This document shows, in pieces, positions 8,228 to 16,713 of a stretch of 45,703 nucleotides of DNA; within the stretch, counting starts at the first letter, position 1; every line of letters begins with the position of its first letter. The position numbers were made by a program, and so were the translations under genes. The notes under the pieces are model-generated. The model saw only the letters and a program-made list of their open reading frames with translations. It searched no databases and was not told where the DNA came from. The DNA comes from a virus: IMG/VR virus record IMGVR_UViG_3300031111_000528, positions 1-45,703 of that record, one strand, 5' to 3'.

Positions 8228-8680
8228 TTATTTCAGGAGTCTGTACGTCACTGTCAGCACGGACGTAAACAGGCGCGTCTCGGCAAGGTGGTCGGGCGCG
8301 TAGATCGGCTCATTGCTCGTCGTAACCCAGACGGCTTGTGGCATTGCCGCCAAAGGTCGCCGCTGAAGGAACTCGGCGATCTCTTCAACCAGGCTGAGCA
8401 GTTCGGCCACCTGGGTGTCCACGTCGGTGCCAGCCTCGGCACCTGCCAAAAGCTTCTTCTGGATGCCGATGTCGATCTGCACATCGTGCTGACTGAGCGT
8501 CCGCGAAGCGCCGGTGATCTCCACGCCTCGCGGTACGACGGTCACACGCAGGTCCTTCAGGTCGGCAAGCTCATAGTGCGGCAGTACGCGACGCTCGGGC
8601 GTGAAGCTCTCGCTGAACCCTTCGCCGCCGCTGGCCAGTTCGGTCACAACGGCGTCTGCAATGTCCGTTATCAGTGCCAT
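8228..8680 (-). CDS. Head-tail connector region protein, unknown
   Basis: The protein is 150 aa. I chose the ATG at 8680 (MALITDIADAVVTEL) because GGGTAACG lies just upstream and it follows the preceding stop. The opening helix, the LRVTVVPRG strand and the alternating strand pattern are like small tail terminator or neck proteins that cap the tail. The name is inferred from size, secondary-structure feel and location, not from a motif. Confidence 0.55.
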   Translation of the reverse strand: MALITDIADAVVTELASGGEGFSESFTPERRVLPHYELADLKDLRVTVVPRGVEITGASRTLSQHDVQIDIGIQKKLLAGAEAGTDVDTQVAELLSLVEEIAEFLQRRPLAAMPQAVWVTTSNEPIYAPDHLAETRLFTSVLTVTYRLLK

Positions 8681-8684
8681 ATCG

Positions 8685-8918
8685 TTACCCTGCAATCCAC
8701 GCAACGATGCCCGATGCCAGTGCCGTTACACCCGCACCCACGATTATCCAGATCAGTTTGCCCTGGCGATTTGCATCCTGTTCCAATCGGTCCAGACGAA
8801 TCGTGATTCCGGGCCGACCGTTGCCGCGCACCGCCTCGTCCAGCCTGTCGAGCTTCACGTGCATGGCCTCGAACTGGGGACTGCAGAACTGCTCGAACTG
8901 TTCGCTGCATCCGCTCAT
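8685..8918 (-). CDS. Small XhlA-like membrane protein
   Basis: The protein is 77 aa. A helical segment with LDRLDEAVRGN..ITIRLDRLEQDANRQGK (likely coiled coil) leads into one C-terminal membrane helix, WIIVGAGVTALASGIVAWI. This coiled-coil-plus-C-terminal-anchor layout is that of haemolysin XhlA-type phage proteins, which act with holins. The ATG at 8918 makes an ATGA overlap with the upstream stop. Its place among head-tail genes, away from the other small membrane genes at 4057-4816, is unusual. Confidence 0.55.
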   Translation of the reverse strand: MSGCSEQFEQFCSPQFEAMHVKLDRLDEAVRGNGRPGITIRLDRLEQDANRQGKLIWIIVGAGVTALASGIVAWIAG

Positions 8919-9274
8919 TCTGTGCCCACTTCCTTCGCATGAATCCGCATGGTTGTCCTGTGTGGATCGCTCCATCGCCAATGTCCCTGGCCAGCCAGGC
9001 TCATCACCTCGAAGATCACGCCGTCAGCAACGATCTGGTCGCCCGCTTCCGGCTCGCGGAACGTGGGGGACAAGTCTTCGCCGAGAATCAGGAAGTCCGT
9101 CACCTCGGCCCCGACACGCAGGCCGTAATCGTCCTCGACCTCGTACTGCGTCCTGCCGAACGTGGCGTTGACTTCCAGCTCGGTCTCGCCGCGCCGGTAG
9201 GTGACTTGGCTGGAGGCATGCTGCTTCAGCATGTCCCCCAGCCATTGGCTTCCTTGCCTCAACAGGTCACCCAC
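8915..9274 (-). CDS. Head-tail joining (neck) protein
   Basis: The protein is 119 aa. It opens with an amphipathic helix (LLRQGSQWLGDMLKQH), then strands including QVTYRRGETELEVNATFGRTQYEVEDDYGLRV and DFLILGEDL. Small proteins with this layout directly after the capsid and cement genes usually close the portal or join head and tail. The assignment is by position and size, so moderate. Confidence 0.6.
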   Translation of the reverse strand: MGDLLRQGSQWLGDMLKQHASSQVTYRRGETELEVNATFGRTQYEVEDDYGLRVGAEVTDFLILGEDLSPTFREPEAGDQIVADGVIFEVMSLAGQGHWRWSDPHRTTMRIHAKEVGTE

Positions 9275-9286
9275 ACTGCTTCTCCC

Positions 9287-9625
9287 TTACTGGCTCAACC
9301 GCACGCGGACGGTCGTATCTGTGTCGCCCGCAGCCGCGACGGCCTTGCCGAGCTTCTTGTTCGCGCCGCTCTCGGAGTCGGTCTTGGCGACGGCTTCCGC
9401 CTCGTCCCAGTAGACTTCCGATCCAGCCGTGATCCCGCCGTCGCCGGATGCCTTGGGCAGGTCGAACACGCCGGTTACGGCCAGCGCGCCGAGGGTGCCC
9501 GAGGCGATGTCCAATTTGGCGATGCCAATCAGGTCGCCTTGAACGACCACGTCCCCAGCGCTCACGTCCGCGCCCGGTGTGTAGTCGATTGCGTTACCGT
9601 CATGAATGAATGTTGCCGTTGCCAT
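9287..9625 (-). CDS. DUF2190-type capsid cement protein
   Basis: The protein is 112 aa. It shows the pattern of the DUF2190 head decoration family: DYTPGADVSAGDVVVQGDLIGIA, then a GVFDLPKASG segment and VYWDEA. These small beta-barrel proteins bind the outside of the mature head and strengthen it. It lies immediately after the capsid gene, as expected. Confidence 0.8.
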   Translation of the reverse strand: MATATFIHDGNAIDYTPGADVSAGDVVVQGDLIGIAKLDIASGTLGALAVTGVFDLPKASGDGGITAGSEVYWDEAEAVAKTDSESGANKKLGKAVAAAGDTDTTVRVRLSQ

Positions 9626-9690
9626 GAGTTGTTGCTCCTTGATGGTCTGAAGGAATCATGCGGTTCAACGAAGGGATGAGGCCCTTCCTA

Positions 9691-11802
9691 TCAGGCCTCG
9701 CCCTTCATCTTCAGCGCGCCTCGGTGGTCCTGTTCTCGAACTCCGAAGTCGATGTAGCCACGGAACTGGATGCCCAGCGTGTTGAAGTCGGCGTCGGTCT
9801 TCTCCACGGTCGGCCGGTCCACGCCGTTGAGGAACGCGATCTCGATGGCCGGAAGCCGGTTCGGATCGGCCAGCAGGTACCAGGCCTTGCTCGACGCGCC
9901 GGTGAAGGATGCGTTGGACAGGTAGACCGAGCTGACCACGTCGAACTTGCCGACGTGCGGGTTGGTCGAGGGCTTGGCCTTGTTGGCGGTGGTGGTCTCG
10001 TTGAGCTGCAGGCTCTTCATGAGCATCTCGGCCGGGACCTTCAGCGCCGTCGGCACCAGCAGAATGCTGGCCGGCATGCCCAGCGGCTTGCCGTTGGGCT
10101 TGGTCTGTTTGCCGAAGAGGACCTCGGCATCAGTCAGCCCGTCGACCGAAAGTGCGGTGTCTGCGCCGGCGACGTAGTTGCTGTGGTCGGCGTGGAAGAA
10201 CGCCTTGCTGTCGGCCTGGACCGGGTTGGAAAGCCACAGGCCCCAGGCGGCGTCGGCGATGGCCTCGGCCGCACCCATGCCGATCTGGCGTGGGATGTCC
10301 GTGAACGCGCCCATGTCATCGTTGATGATCATCTGACGCGTCAGCGCGAACATGATCCCGTGGGTGTCGGCCTTCTGACCGAACTTCTGCTCGTCGAGCT
10401 TGCCGTGCTTCAGCTCGCCGTCCGGACCGACCTGCTGGAACTGGAAGCTGCCGGTCATCCGGTAGCGGGTGTGCTCCTTGAAGTCGTTCACCGACGCGAT
10501 CTTCGCGATCTTGCGCCAGGCGTCCTCGATGTAGTCGTACCCCTCCAGCAGCATCTTGTTGGCGATATTGGAGAGGATGCCCGGCAGGCTGGTAGTGCTG
10601 AATGCGGCCTGGAGCCAGCCCGAGGCGTCGCGCCGGAAGCGCGGCAGCTGCTGACCCGACGCCAGCTCGCAGAACTCCTGAATGCCCACGCCGCGCAGCT
10701 TGTCGGCCGCTTCGAGGATCGGCTCGGCGTAGACCGTCTCGATCCGCGAGTTAGGCAGGCCACTGGCCATCAGCGCGACGGCCTCGAAGACCTGCGGGCT
10801 GGTGTTGCGGGGCTGCGACGCCACGGCGGGAACCTGCGGACGGGACGCACGGAGCACGTGCAGCTCGGTCCGGCTCTCGTCCCAGCCTTCCTCTATGGCC
10901 TTGGCCTCGATGTCCGGGTGCCTGCCGGCGCAGACCTTGCGAATCGTCTCGACGCGCCGCGTCTCTGCGGCCATACGCTGCCGCATCTGCGTCACGGCTT
11001 CGTCACCCGAGGCAGATGCGTTCAGGCGCGAGGCAGTCGTGGGCGCTTGGGGCGACTGCGGTTTCGGCTCCTGTGCCGGGGCTTGCTTCCCCTCGGCGTC
11101 GGCCTGCTGGGTGTCGGCTCCCTGCGTTTGGGCATCGGCTTGCCCCGCATCCTGCTGGGCATTGTCCGCTGCGGTGGCGGTGTTGGTGTCGTTTCCGTCC
11201 ATGGAATCAGTCTCCTTACTGTTGGCGGCTTGTCGCGAGTCAGATCGAGCGGCGATGCGTGCCGAAGTGGCCGCGTCCGCTCCGCTGTCGACGAACGAGA
11301 TCTCCTTGAGGATGGCCTTGCGGACCACGTGCAGCGGTCCGTCGAAGGTGCTTCCGTTGACTGTTACTTGCTGGCCGTTGGGAATGAACTCGGCATCCAC
11401 GACGGCAGCGCCGATGCTGGCCTGCCAGGGGAAGCCGTTCACGCCGGACTTCGCCACGTCCCTCGCCCAGGAGGTATCCCGGCTGACGAGGCCCTCGGCG
11501 ACGACCTGGCCGTTCTCGACGACCACTCGCTGCGTGTGGCCGACACCCTGGCGCGGGTTGTGATCGAGGCGGACCGGGATGTCCTGGCGGTCAATGGCCA
11601 GGCCCTCCAGGTCGACCACGACCGGGTGCGGGAAGCCTGCGATCCGCATTGGCCCGCCGGTGTAGGCGACCATGCGGAATCGCGGCATCTGCTTTTCCGG
11701 CTCATCCGCCGCCTCGACGGTCAGCGGGCATCGGAACGTCAAATAGTCAGGCCTGTCTGACGTAGCCTTGGCGAAGTCAGGCTGCTTGCTGCTCTTCGAC
11801 AT
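9691..11802 (-). CDS. Prohead protease-major capsid fusion protein
   Basis: The protein is 703 aa. Residues about 20-190 look like an HK97-type prohead protease: RLDHNPRQGVGHTQ with a candidate catalytic His at 81, QASIG with a candidate Ser at 129, and a closing LKEISFVDSGADAAT. A Gln/Ala/Asp-rich linker (about 200-260) resembles scaffold. The C-terminal part, with LTRQMIINDDMGAF, is the major head subunit, similar in feel to Mu gpT-type capsid proteins. Family knowledge says the protease processes itself and the scaffold. The ATG at 11802 overlaps the portal gene. A separate internal start may also give free scaffold-capsid. Confidence 0.85.
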   Translation of the reverse strand: MSKSSKQPDFAKATSDRPDYLTFRCPLTVEAADEPEKQMPRFRMVAYTGGPMRIAGFPHPVVVDLEGLAIDRQDIPVRLDHNPRQGVGHTQRVVVENGQVVAEGLVSRDTSWARDVAKSGVNGFPWQASIGAAVVDAEFIPNGQQVTVNGSTFDGPLHVVRKAILKEISFVDSGADAATSARIAARSDSRQAANSKETDSMDGNDTNTATAADNAQQDAGQADAQTQGADTQQADAEGKQAPAQEPKPQSPQAPTTASRLNASASGDEAVTQMRQRMAAETRRVETIRKVCAGRHPDIEAKAIEEGWDESRTELHVLRASRPQVPAVASQPRNTSPQVFEAVALMASGLPNSRIETVYAEPILEAADKLRGVGIQEFCELASGQQLPRFRRDASGWLQAAFSTTSLPGILSNIANKMLLEGYDYIEDAWRKIAKIASVNDFKEHTRYRMTGSFQFQQVGPDGELKHGKLDEQKFGQKADTHGIMFALTRQMIINDDMGAFTDIPRQIGMGAAEAIADAAWGLWLSNPVQADSKAFFHADHSNYVAGADTALSVDGLTDAEVLFGKQTKPNGKPLGMPASILLVPTALKVPAEMLMKSLQLNETTTANKAKPSTNPHVGKFDVVSSVYLSNASFTGASSKAWYLLADPNRLPAIEIAFLNGVDRPTVEKTDADFNTLGIQFRGYIDFGVREQDHRGALKMKGEA
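11200..11217 (-). promoter_or_regulatory. Internal ribosome site and ATG inside protease-capsid gene
   Basis: On the minus strand AAGGAG (11217-11212) precedes an in-frame ATG (11202) by nine bases, in an Asn/Ser/Asp linker just after the protease domain. The start would give a 503-aa scaffold-capsid product without protease, as known for nested scaffold genes such as lambda Nu3. Confidence 0.5.
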
Positions 11803-13240
11803 CCTTGTCGACCTCCTCGTCTTGGTCATCCGTGGGTTCGGGTACTGCCTGCGTCGCGGGCGGTTCGACTCCACTCGGCGCAGTCAGCCCGAGTTCGGTC
11901 ATCAGCGCCTGCTCCTTGGCGCGTTGGCGCAGTTCGACCTCCCAGTCCTTGCCCTGTCGGGCATACTCGGCCGCCAGCGTGGTGGTATTGCTGGCCAGGC
12001 GGGTAGCCTGGGCGTTGGCCTCCTTGGCCGGGTCGACGTGCTCGGTGCCGTCAAAGAACCACTGGTGCGGTACGTCCATCGTGCGAAGAAAGGTGAAGTC
12101 GCTCAGGAGCTCCGCCTCGCCGATCCAGGCTGCAAAGATAGGGTCCAGCACAGCCTCGGCCAGGTGCGCCTGCTCCACGCGGATGGACTTGTAGTAGGTC
12201 TGGTGATCGAGCCGCCCGGAGGCATAGTTGTAGCCTGAGGAATTGCAGGCGGCGATGTTGTACGGCAGGTTCAGGCAACGGGCGATCTCGTTGAGAAGCT
12301 CTCGCTTGAACTCGCCGTAGGTCGTGCCGGGCTGCTCGGCCTTGATCTGACCCAACTTCCACCCGTCCGGCAGGACTGTGGCCATGCGCTTCTCGAGTTC
12401 GACGATATCCATCGGCTCTACGGCCGCAGCCTCGCCACTGGCCGGTGCGTCGGTGAACAGTACCGCCGCGAAGTCGGCGGCAGTCTCCGCCGCACCCAGC
12501 ACCGCCAGCGTGTAGCGCCTCAGTTGGGCGAATAGCGGCAGCGCCGGAGTGATCTCGGGGATACCCCGGTGCTGGCCCGGACGGTCAGACCGGAACCAGT
12601 GAACCACCGCGTCGGCGGGCACCAGGTCGTACTGCGTCCGCCACGCGGCCAAGTCGCCAGGATGCTGACGAAGGATCGTGTACGTCCGAGGATTGCCGTA
12701 GGCGTCGAGTGCGATACCGTCGATGTCGTTGGCGACCGGCAGTACCGCCATGACCGGCGAGGCCACGCGGTCGGCCTCTACCAGATGAACGTCGAGCATC
12801 ACGGGCGAATCGACCATCGGGTTGTCCGTCAGTACGGCGAACGTCTCGCCATCGGTCGCCTTAGCCACCCGCATCGTGCGGAGTGTCTCGGCAAGGCTGA
12901 CTGCCTTGGCCCATTCGGTGAAGGCTGCCTCGACACGGCGGTTGACCTCATCGTCGTCGGCCAGCAGCTGCAGGCGCGGGCCGGTGCCGATGCAGTCGTT
13001 GGCAAGGGTCAGCACGATCCCCTTGGCGTAGGAGTTGTTTGCCACCTCGTATCGGGCGCGTTGACGCAGCTTGCGGCGAACATCCGCAGAGGCAGCGCTG
13101 TCGGCGGACAGCGAATCTGCCATCGCCCAGTGACGGACGTTCTCGGCGGTCGTTTGCGCAGCATCGAAACGCGCTCGGACTACAGCCGGGATGGACTGGT
13201 TCTTGGGGGGAGCCTTCCTGGTCTTGCGGAACGGCCACAT
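11777..13240 (-). CDS. Portal protein (lambda-type)
   Basis: The protein is 487 aa. It matches the lambda-family portal layout: a basic N-terminus, RARYEVANNSYAKGIVLTLANDCIGTGP, HLVEADRV, VVHWFRSDRPGQHRGIPEITPAL and the C-terminal ACNSSGYNYASGRLDHQTYYKSIRVEQ. Portals form the dodecameric DNA gate at one head vertex. The start ATG at 13240 overlaps the stop of a 27-codon open frame (TGATG). The long upstream extension of the frame is a shadow. The C-terminal tail is acidic and Gln-rich. Confidence 0.9.
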   Translation of the reverse strand: MWPFRKTRKAPPKNQSIPAVVRARFDAAQTTAENVRHWAMADSLSADSAASADVRRKLRQRARYEVANNSYAKGIVLTLANDCIGTGPRLQLLADDDEVNRRVEAAFTEWAKAVSLAETLRTMRVAKATDGETFAVLTDNPMVDSPVMLDVHLVEADRVASPVMAVLPVANDIDGIALDAYGNPRTYTILRQHPGDLAAWRTQYDLVPADAVVHWFRSDRPGQHRGIPEITPALPLFAQLRRYTLAVLGAAETAADFAAVLFTDAPASGEAAAVEPMDIVELEKRMATVLPDGWKLGQIKAEQPGTTYGEFKRELLNEIARCLNLPYNIAACNSSGYNYASGRLDHQTYYKSIRVEQAHLAEAVLDPIFAAWIGEAELLSDFTFLRTMDVPHQWFFDGTEHVDPAKEANAQATRLASNTTTLAAEYARQGKDWEVELRQRAKEQALMTELGLTAPSGVEPPATQAVPEPTDDQDEEVDKDVEEQQAA

Positions 13241-13323
13241 CAGACGGTCCCTCCCGGCGTTTTCCGGTATGGATCGGCAGCAGGATGAGTACCGGCGGAT
13301 CGGGCTGAATGAAGCGTGGTCAT
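13240..13323 (-). CDS. 27-aa coupled small open frame before portal
   Basis: This 27-aa frame begins with ATG inside the stop of the previous gene (TGATGA) and ends with TGA inside the portal start (TGATG). It exactly fills the gap between the two genes. Its end (TPGGTV) mirrors the end of the previous protein (SPGGTV) because both carry a GGG(A/G)GG ribosome-site-like stretch before the next start. It may act mainly to carry ribosomes to the portal gene. Whether the peptide has a function is unknown. Confidence 0.4.
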   Translation of the reverse strand: MTTLHSARSAGTHPAADPYRKTPGGTV

Positions 13324-13520
13324 CACACCGTTCCCCCCGGTGAAAGCTTGGCCAGCTTGATGCCGAGTCCCTTCGACCGGCTGGCCTTCTTCGACTCCAG
13401 GTACCTGTCGGCAGCGATCTGGTCGGCAAGACTGTGCTGCTCGACCGCCCCGGAGTCACCGCTGGCCTTCCGTGGCCCGGCGGCGTTCTCCTGGATCGAG
13501 TTGTCGAGTTCTTCGCCCAT
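13323..13520 (-). CDS. Small head-associated protein, unknown
   Basis: The protein is 65 aa from the ATG at 13520 (MGEELDNSIQENAAGPRKASGD). An alternative ATG at 13550 would overlap the conserved 17-bp leader motif, so I prefer the later start. The middle reads EQHSLADQIAADRYLESKKA, a helical segment. Small proteins of this type often lie between the terminase and portal genes and may join the head, but I cannot name a family with confidence. Confidence 0.6.
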   Translation of the reverse strand: MGEELDNSIQENAAGPRKASGDSGAVEQHSLADQIAADRYLESKKASRSKGLGIKLAKLSPGGTV

Positions 13521-13551
13521 GTAGGTGTTCCGGTAACAGTGCCCTGACATT

Positions 13552-13568
13552 GGTTACCTATGCCGTGC
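13552..13568 (-). promoter_or_regulatory. Leader motif, copy A (GCACGGCATAGGTAACC)
   Basis: This 17-bp sequence on the minus strand recurs without change at 27521-27537. Flanking similarity (GCGCT, GCCT) extends upstream of both. Both copies lie in short gaps just before minus-strand genes. Here it precedes the portal-protease-capsid operon. It may be a phage promoter or operator. Confidence 0.45.
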
Positions 13569-13654
13569 CGCAGGCAGCGCACCGCAAAACGCCGGAAAAC
13601 TGACATGGGCCGTGAGGGAGTTACGCATGTAGAACTTGAGGGCGAGAATCGAGG

Positions 13655-13846
13655 CTATATGGTCATCGTGGCGCTTTGCTCATACGTCGTGATGCGCCGT
13701 CCGCAGTAGCGACACTCACGACGGCGCAGCAGTCGGCCGCCCACGGCGCGACGCGTGTAGAGCACGCGAAAATGCCCGCACCCGCAACGCGGGCATTCCA
13801 GGCCCCGCTTCCGAACAGGCGTTCGATTATCCGTTGCCTGGGCCAT
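13655..13846 (-). CDS. NrdR-like zinc-ribbon protein (no ATP-cone)
   Basis: The protein is 63 aa with ECPRCGCGHFRVLYTRR...RRRECRYCGRRITTYE, a four-cysteine zinc ribbon almost identical in spacing to the N-terminal domain of NrdR. The ATP-cone domain that makes NrdR a ribonucleotide reductase repressor is absent. A stand-alone ribbon could bind DNA or help the terminase. It starts directly after the terminase stop, so both are on one message. Confidence 0.7.
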   Translation of the reverse strand: MAQATDNRTPVRKRGLECPRCGCGHFRVLYTRRAVGGRLLRRRECRYCGRRITTYEQSATMTI

Positions 13847-16111
13847 CTATCGCCTGCCCTTCTGGATCTCCGACAGCCGCATGCGTTGTCGCACCGGTGC
13901 GGCCCTGGCTTCCGTGCCAGGCAGCACAGCGCCTTGAATCGAAGCCGCCACCGCACAGCCGACAAGGCAGTCCAGCCAGTGATTGTCCGGCCCGCCTGCC
14001 CGGAGCTTCCACTCATCCACCACGCGACCCCGCGCCTCGGTCCGCACGCGGTATTCGGCGGTGAGATGATCGGCCAGCAATTGATGATCGGTGGGCTTGT
14101 GGCCGAAGAGTGACAGACAGCCCGGATCAGCCATGGCCACCGACAACCGGGCGTGGATGAAGCTTTTCCAGTAGTTCGTATCGATCAGGACGTGGCGGAC
14201 CTGGCGACGGCCTTGGACATTGGGAATGCGCCAGTGGTGGCCGACCCGCTCCCCGCGTTTGCGTTTGTACTCGCTGAAGGGAATGCTCGACGCGCCGACG
14301 TATCGTCCGTGGCTGGGCATGACGAGACTGGCGTGAGCGCTCTGGCGGCAGAACTGGTAGACCACATCGGTCGACTGGCCCCAGTTAGCGTCGATCAGGC
14401 AACGCTCGATCCGCAGTTCGGCCCCGTCATCTCGCCGCCAGCGACGGGACAGACAGTCCTCGGTGAGCTTCTCCAGCCCGGCATAGATCGACCCTTCCAG
14501 TCCAGCGCCAGGCGCAGCCCGCCCGAGCGTCTTCTGCGCCTCCCGCAATGTGAAGTAGCCGCGCTGCTGGTCGGGGTACGTTCCATAATCGACGACGTAG
14601 CCGGTGAAGTCGTCTTCCCACGCGATGACCGTGTGAAAGAGCATCTTCCCCTGCACGTCGATGAACATGGTCAGGTGGCTGGCACCCATGGGCACCTCGC
14701 CCTTGGGGTGCCCATTGACCTTCGCTGCGATTTGATCAGCTGTGAGCATGTCGGTATCGCCCTCATCTTCCGGCAGAGGTTCGTTCTGATACTCCGCCCA
14801 GAAGGCCCGTTCATCCTGGAGCCGCAGGTTCATCGCGTGCTGGATGGCGGATAGTTCATCGGTGTTGTGCCTTTCCGGCCAGGCAACAGCAGACCCGGCA
14901 TCCATTGCCTCGCGATGCTCGCGATAGAACTCGGTGGCCTCATGGCCGTCGCCGTCGTTGCGGAAGCTGTCTGAGCGAATCTGCGCATACTTGTCCCAGA
15001 GCTTCTCGTTGTCCGGGAAGGCATAGACCAGCTTGGTGCGCTCGCCTTGCCAGGCCGCGTGCTTATCGCGGTCGAGGATCTGGTCGGCCATATCGCCGGG
15101 CCGGATCACCGTGCAGGGCATGATGCCGGAGATCTTCTGACCCGGTCCGGCCAGGTTCAGGATTGCGCCGTTGAGCGTCTCCATCCGCGAGCGAACCTGC
15201 TGATCGCTCCGCGCCGATTCGTCGGTCTGCGGGTCGTCCAGCACCACCAGTGACGGCCGCAGGGCCCGACCATCGGCGCGCTTGTACTTCATCCCGCGAA
15301 TCCGGCTCTCGATGCCGGCCACGCGGATGATTGCCCCTGATGCCTTGCTGTCCGGGATGGTCGGCAGCACGATTTCATCGGCCGTCCAGACGATCCGCGT
15401 GTGCTTGCCGCCCGCCAACTGCCCCTTGGCCCGGTTGTGAATCCGCTCCAGGGCATGGATCGGGAACACCGCCTCGGGGTAGTCGTCGAGAAGTTGCTCG
15501 TTGGTCTCGAACTCGACCTTGATGCTCTCGAGCATGTTGCGGGCGTGTCCGGCGTCTGATCCGATCAGGCAGACGAACTCCCGTGCCCCAGTGAGCATCG
15601 CCCAGATGCAGGCGGTTTCGGCGAGTGTGGTCTTGCCGCTCCCGCGAGGCATGGCCATGGCGAACACGCCGCCGCGCAGCACGGCCGTCTCGATCTTGGC
15701 GATCACCTTCAGGTGGTCGTCCGACCACGGCAAGCTGAAGGTCTGCGGAAAGTATGCTTCGCAGAAGAACCGGAAGTCGGTCGCGCCCCGCGCCTTTCGC
15801 TGCGGATCGACCACCTCGGGGATGTCGCCGATGTCACGACCGATGGCCGACAGCTCCGCGTTGCGGGCGCGTGCGGCCTCCTTCATCGCGTCGTAGTCAG
15901 CGGGTGGCTTGTCCGGTTCGCCGTTGTGCCGCAGCCACGCCAGCCAGGCGGCATAGCGGAACAGGTCCACGTGCTTCTCGTCACCGATGCGATATCCCGC
16001 CCGGTTGCGATGACGACGTAGCTGCCGTTCGCTGATCACCTCGCCCAGCGGTGTGGAGTTCAGCATCCGCGTCAGCATCGACGGCCGCAGTTGGCGCGGG
16101 TCAATCGCCAC
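13847..16111 (-). CDS. terL: Terminase large subunit
   Basis: The protein is 754 aa. An N-terminal extension (about 1-110) holds a basic, helix-turn-helix-like stretch. Then comes the packaging ATPase with Walker A MPRGSGKTT (about 154-162) and Walker B VVLDDPQTDE (Asp at 292-293). The C-terminal nuclease shows FIDVQ, LIDANWGQ and DNHWLDCLVG acidic motifs. The protein pumps DNA into the prohead and cuts it. It is longer than the usual 500-650 aa, similar to GpA-type terminases. The start overlaps the preceding small gene by 11 bases. Confidence 0.9.
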   Translation of the reverse strand: MAIDPRQLRPSMLTRMLNSTPLGEVISERQLRRHRNRAGYRIGDEKHVDLFRYAAWLAWLRHNGEPDKPPADYDAMKEAARARNAELSAIGRDIGDIPEVVDPQRKARGATDFRFFCEAYFPQTFSLPWSDDHLKVIAKIETAVLRGGVFAMAMPRGSGKTTLAETACIWAMLTGAREFVCLIGSDAGHARNMLESIKVEFETNEQLLDDYPEAVFPIHALERIHNRAKGQLAGGKHTRIVWTADEIVLPTIPDSKASGAIIRVAGIESRIRGMKYKRADGRALRPSLVVLDDPQTDESARSDQQVRSRMETLNGAILNLAGPGQKISGIMPCTVIRPGDMADQILDRDKHAAWQGERTKLVYAFPDNEKLWDKYAQIRSDSFRNDGDGHEATEFYREHREAMDAGSAVAWPERHNTDELSAIQHAMNLRLQDERAFWAEYQNEPLPEDEGDTDMLTADQIAAKVNGHPKGEVPMGASHLTMFIDVQGKMLFHTVIAWEDDFTGYVVDYGTYPDQQRGYFTLREAQKTLGRAAPGAGLEGSIYAGLEKLTEDCLSRRWRRDDGAELRIERCLIDANWGQSTDVVYQFCRQSAHASLVMPSHGRYVGASSIPFSEYKRKRGERVGHHWRIPNVQGRRQVRHVLIDTNYWKSFIHARLSVAMADPGCLSLFGHKPTDHQLLADHLTAEYRVRTEARGRVVDEWKLRAGGPDNHWLDCLVGCAVAASIQGAVLPGTEARAAPVRQRMRLSEIQKGRR

Positions 16112-16301
16112 CGGCCATCTCCTTGACCAGCCAGGCGGCGTAATGCACCAGGTTTACACGTCCGTCGGCGTGGGTGGGCGCACCGGCCTCGATGTCGGCG
16201 CGAACCATCGCCTCGGTGATCCGCCGATTCCCGGCGGCGGCGAGGATTTTGGCCGCCTGGGTGGGCGTCAGGGCCGTGACTGTGGGCGTTTCGGTAGCCA
16301 T
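16101..16301 (-). CDS. Small terminase-associated DNA-binding protein
   Basis: The protein is 66 aa. TPTQAAKILAAAGNRRITEAMVRADIEAGAPTHADGRVNLVHYAAWLVKE resembles a small winged or plain helix-turn-helix. The second part resembles the start of the terminase itself, which also has VDLFRYAAWLAW. It overlaps the terminase and opens the late operon, so it may be the small terminase subunit. No further evidence. I took the ATG at 16301; the longer frame upstream is a shadow. Confidence 0.55.
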   Translation of the reverse strand: MATETPTVTALTPTQAAKILAAAGNRRITEAMVRADIEAGAPTHADGRVNLVHYAAWLVKEMAGGD

Positions 16302-16431
16302 ATCTCTAGCCCGCTCGCATGCTTGCGGAAATCTGTAAGTTCTTTCGCCACAGGCGGTTAATTGCCTTGATGAGGTTGCGGCTCCATGGCTGAATGTGTG
16401 TGTAACGCAAGCAATACCAAGGAGATACACC

Positions 16432-16692
16432 ATGCGAATAACACGAATCGATATCGAGGGCCGCGAAGGCCGATACGCCACGATCACCCGCCGCAAGGGC
16501 AGCCGGTGGATCGAGGTCACGATCCTCACCGCCTACCAGCCCGACGGCAAAGACCACCGCATCGCGGCCGACGCCGACGAAAGCGAACTCAGGAACCAGG
16601 CCCGCCACCTCCAGCACGCCCTCGACGGCGTCATCGGGACGGCGGGCGACATCGATGGGTACTACCGCGAGCTGCAGCGCTTCGCAGACTGA
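16432..16692 (+). CDS. Small phage protein, unknown function
   Basis: The protein is 86 aa. A clear AAGGAGA ribosome site sits before the ATG at 16432; the longer frame starting at 16396 has none. Strands MRITRIDIEGREGRYATITRRKGSRWIEVTIL suggest a small beta-sheet, followed by a helix. It is the first of four plus-strand genes that diverge from the packaging operon. I do not recognise it. The 130-base gap before it must hold promoters for both directions, but I see no clear consensus. Confidence 0.6.
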   Translation: MRITRIDIEGREGRYATITRRKGSRWIEVTILTAYQPDGKDHRIAADADESELRNQARHLQHALDGVIGTAGDIDGYYRELQRFAD

Positions 16693-16713
16693 ACTGGAAA
16701 GGACGGCAACGCC

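Noticed and set aside
9658-11760. 700-aa plus-strand open frame antisense to the capsid gene
   Set aside because: Arg/Gly/His/Val-rich shadow typical of high-GC DNA; the minus strand encodes a convincing protease-capsid protein.
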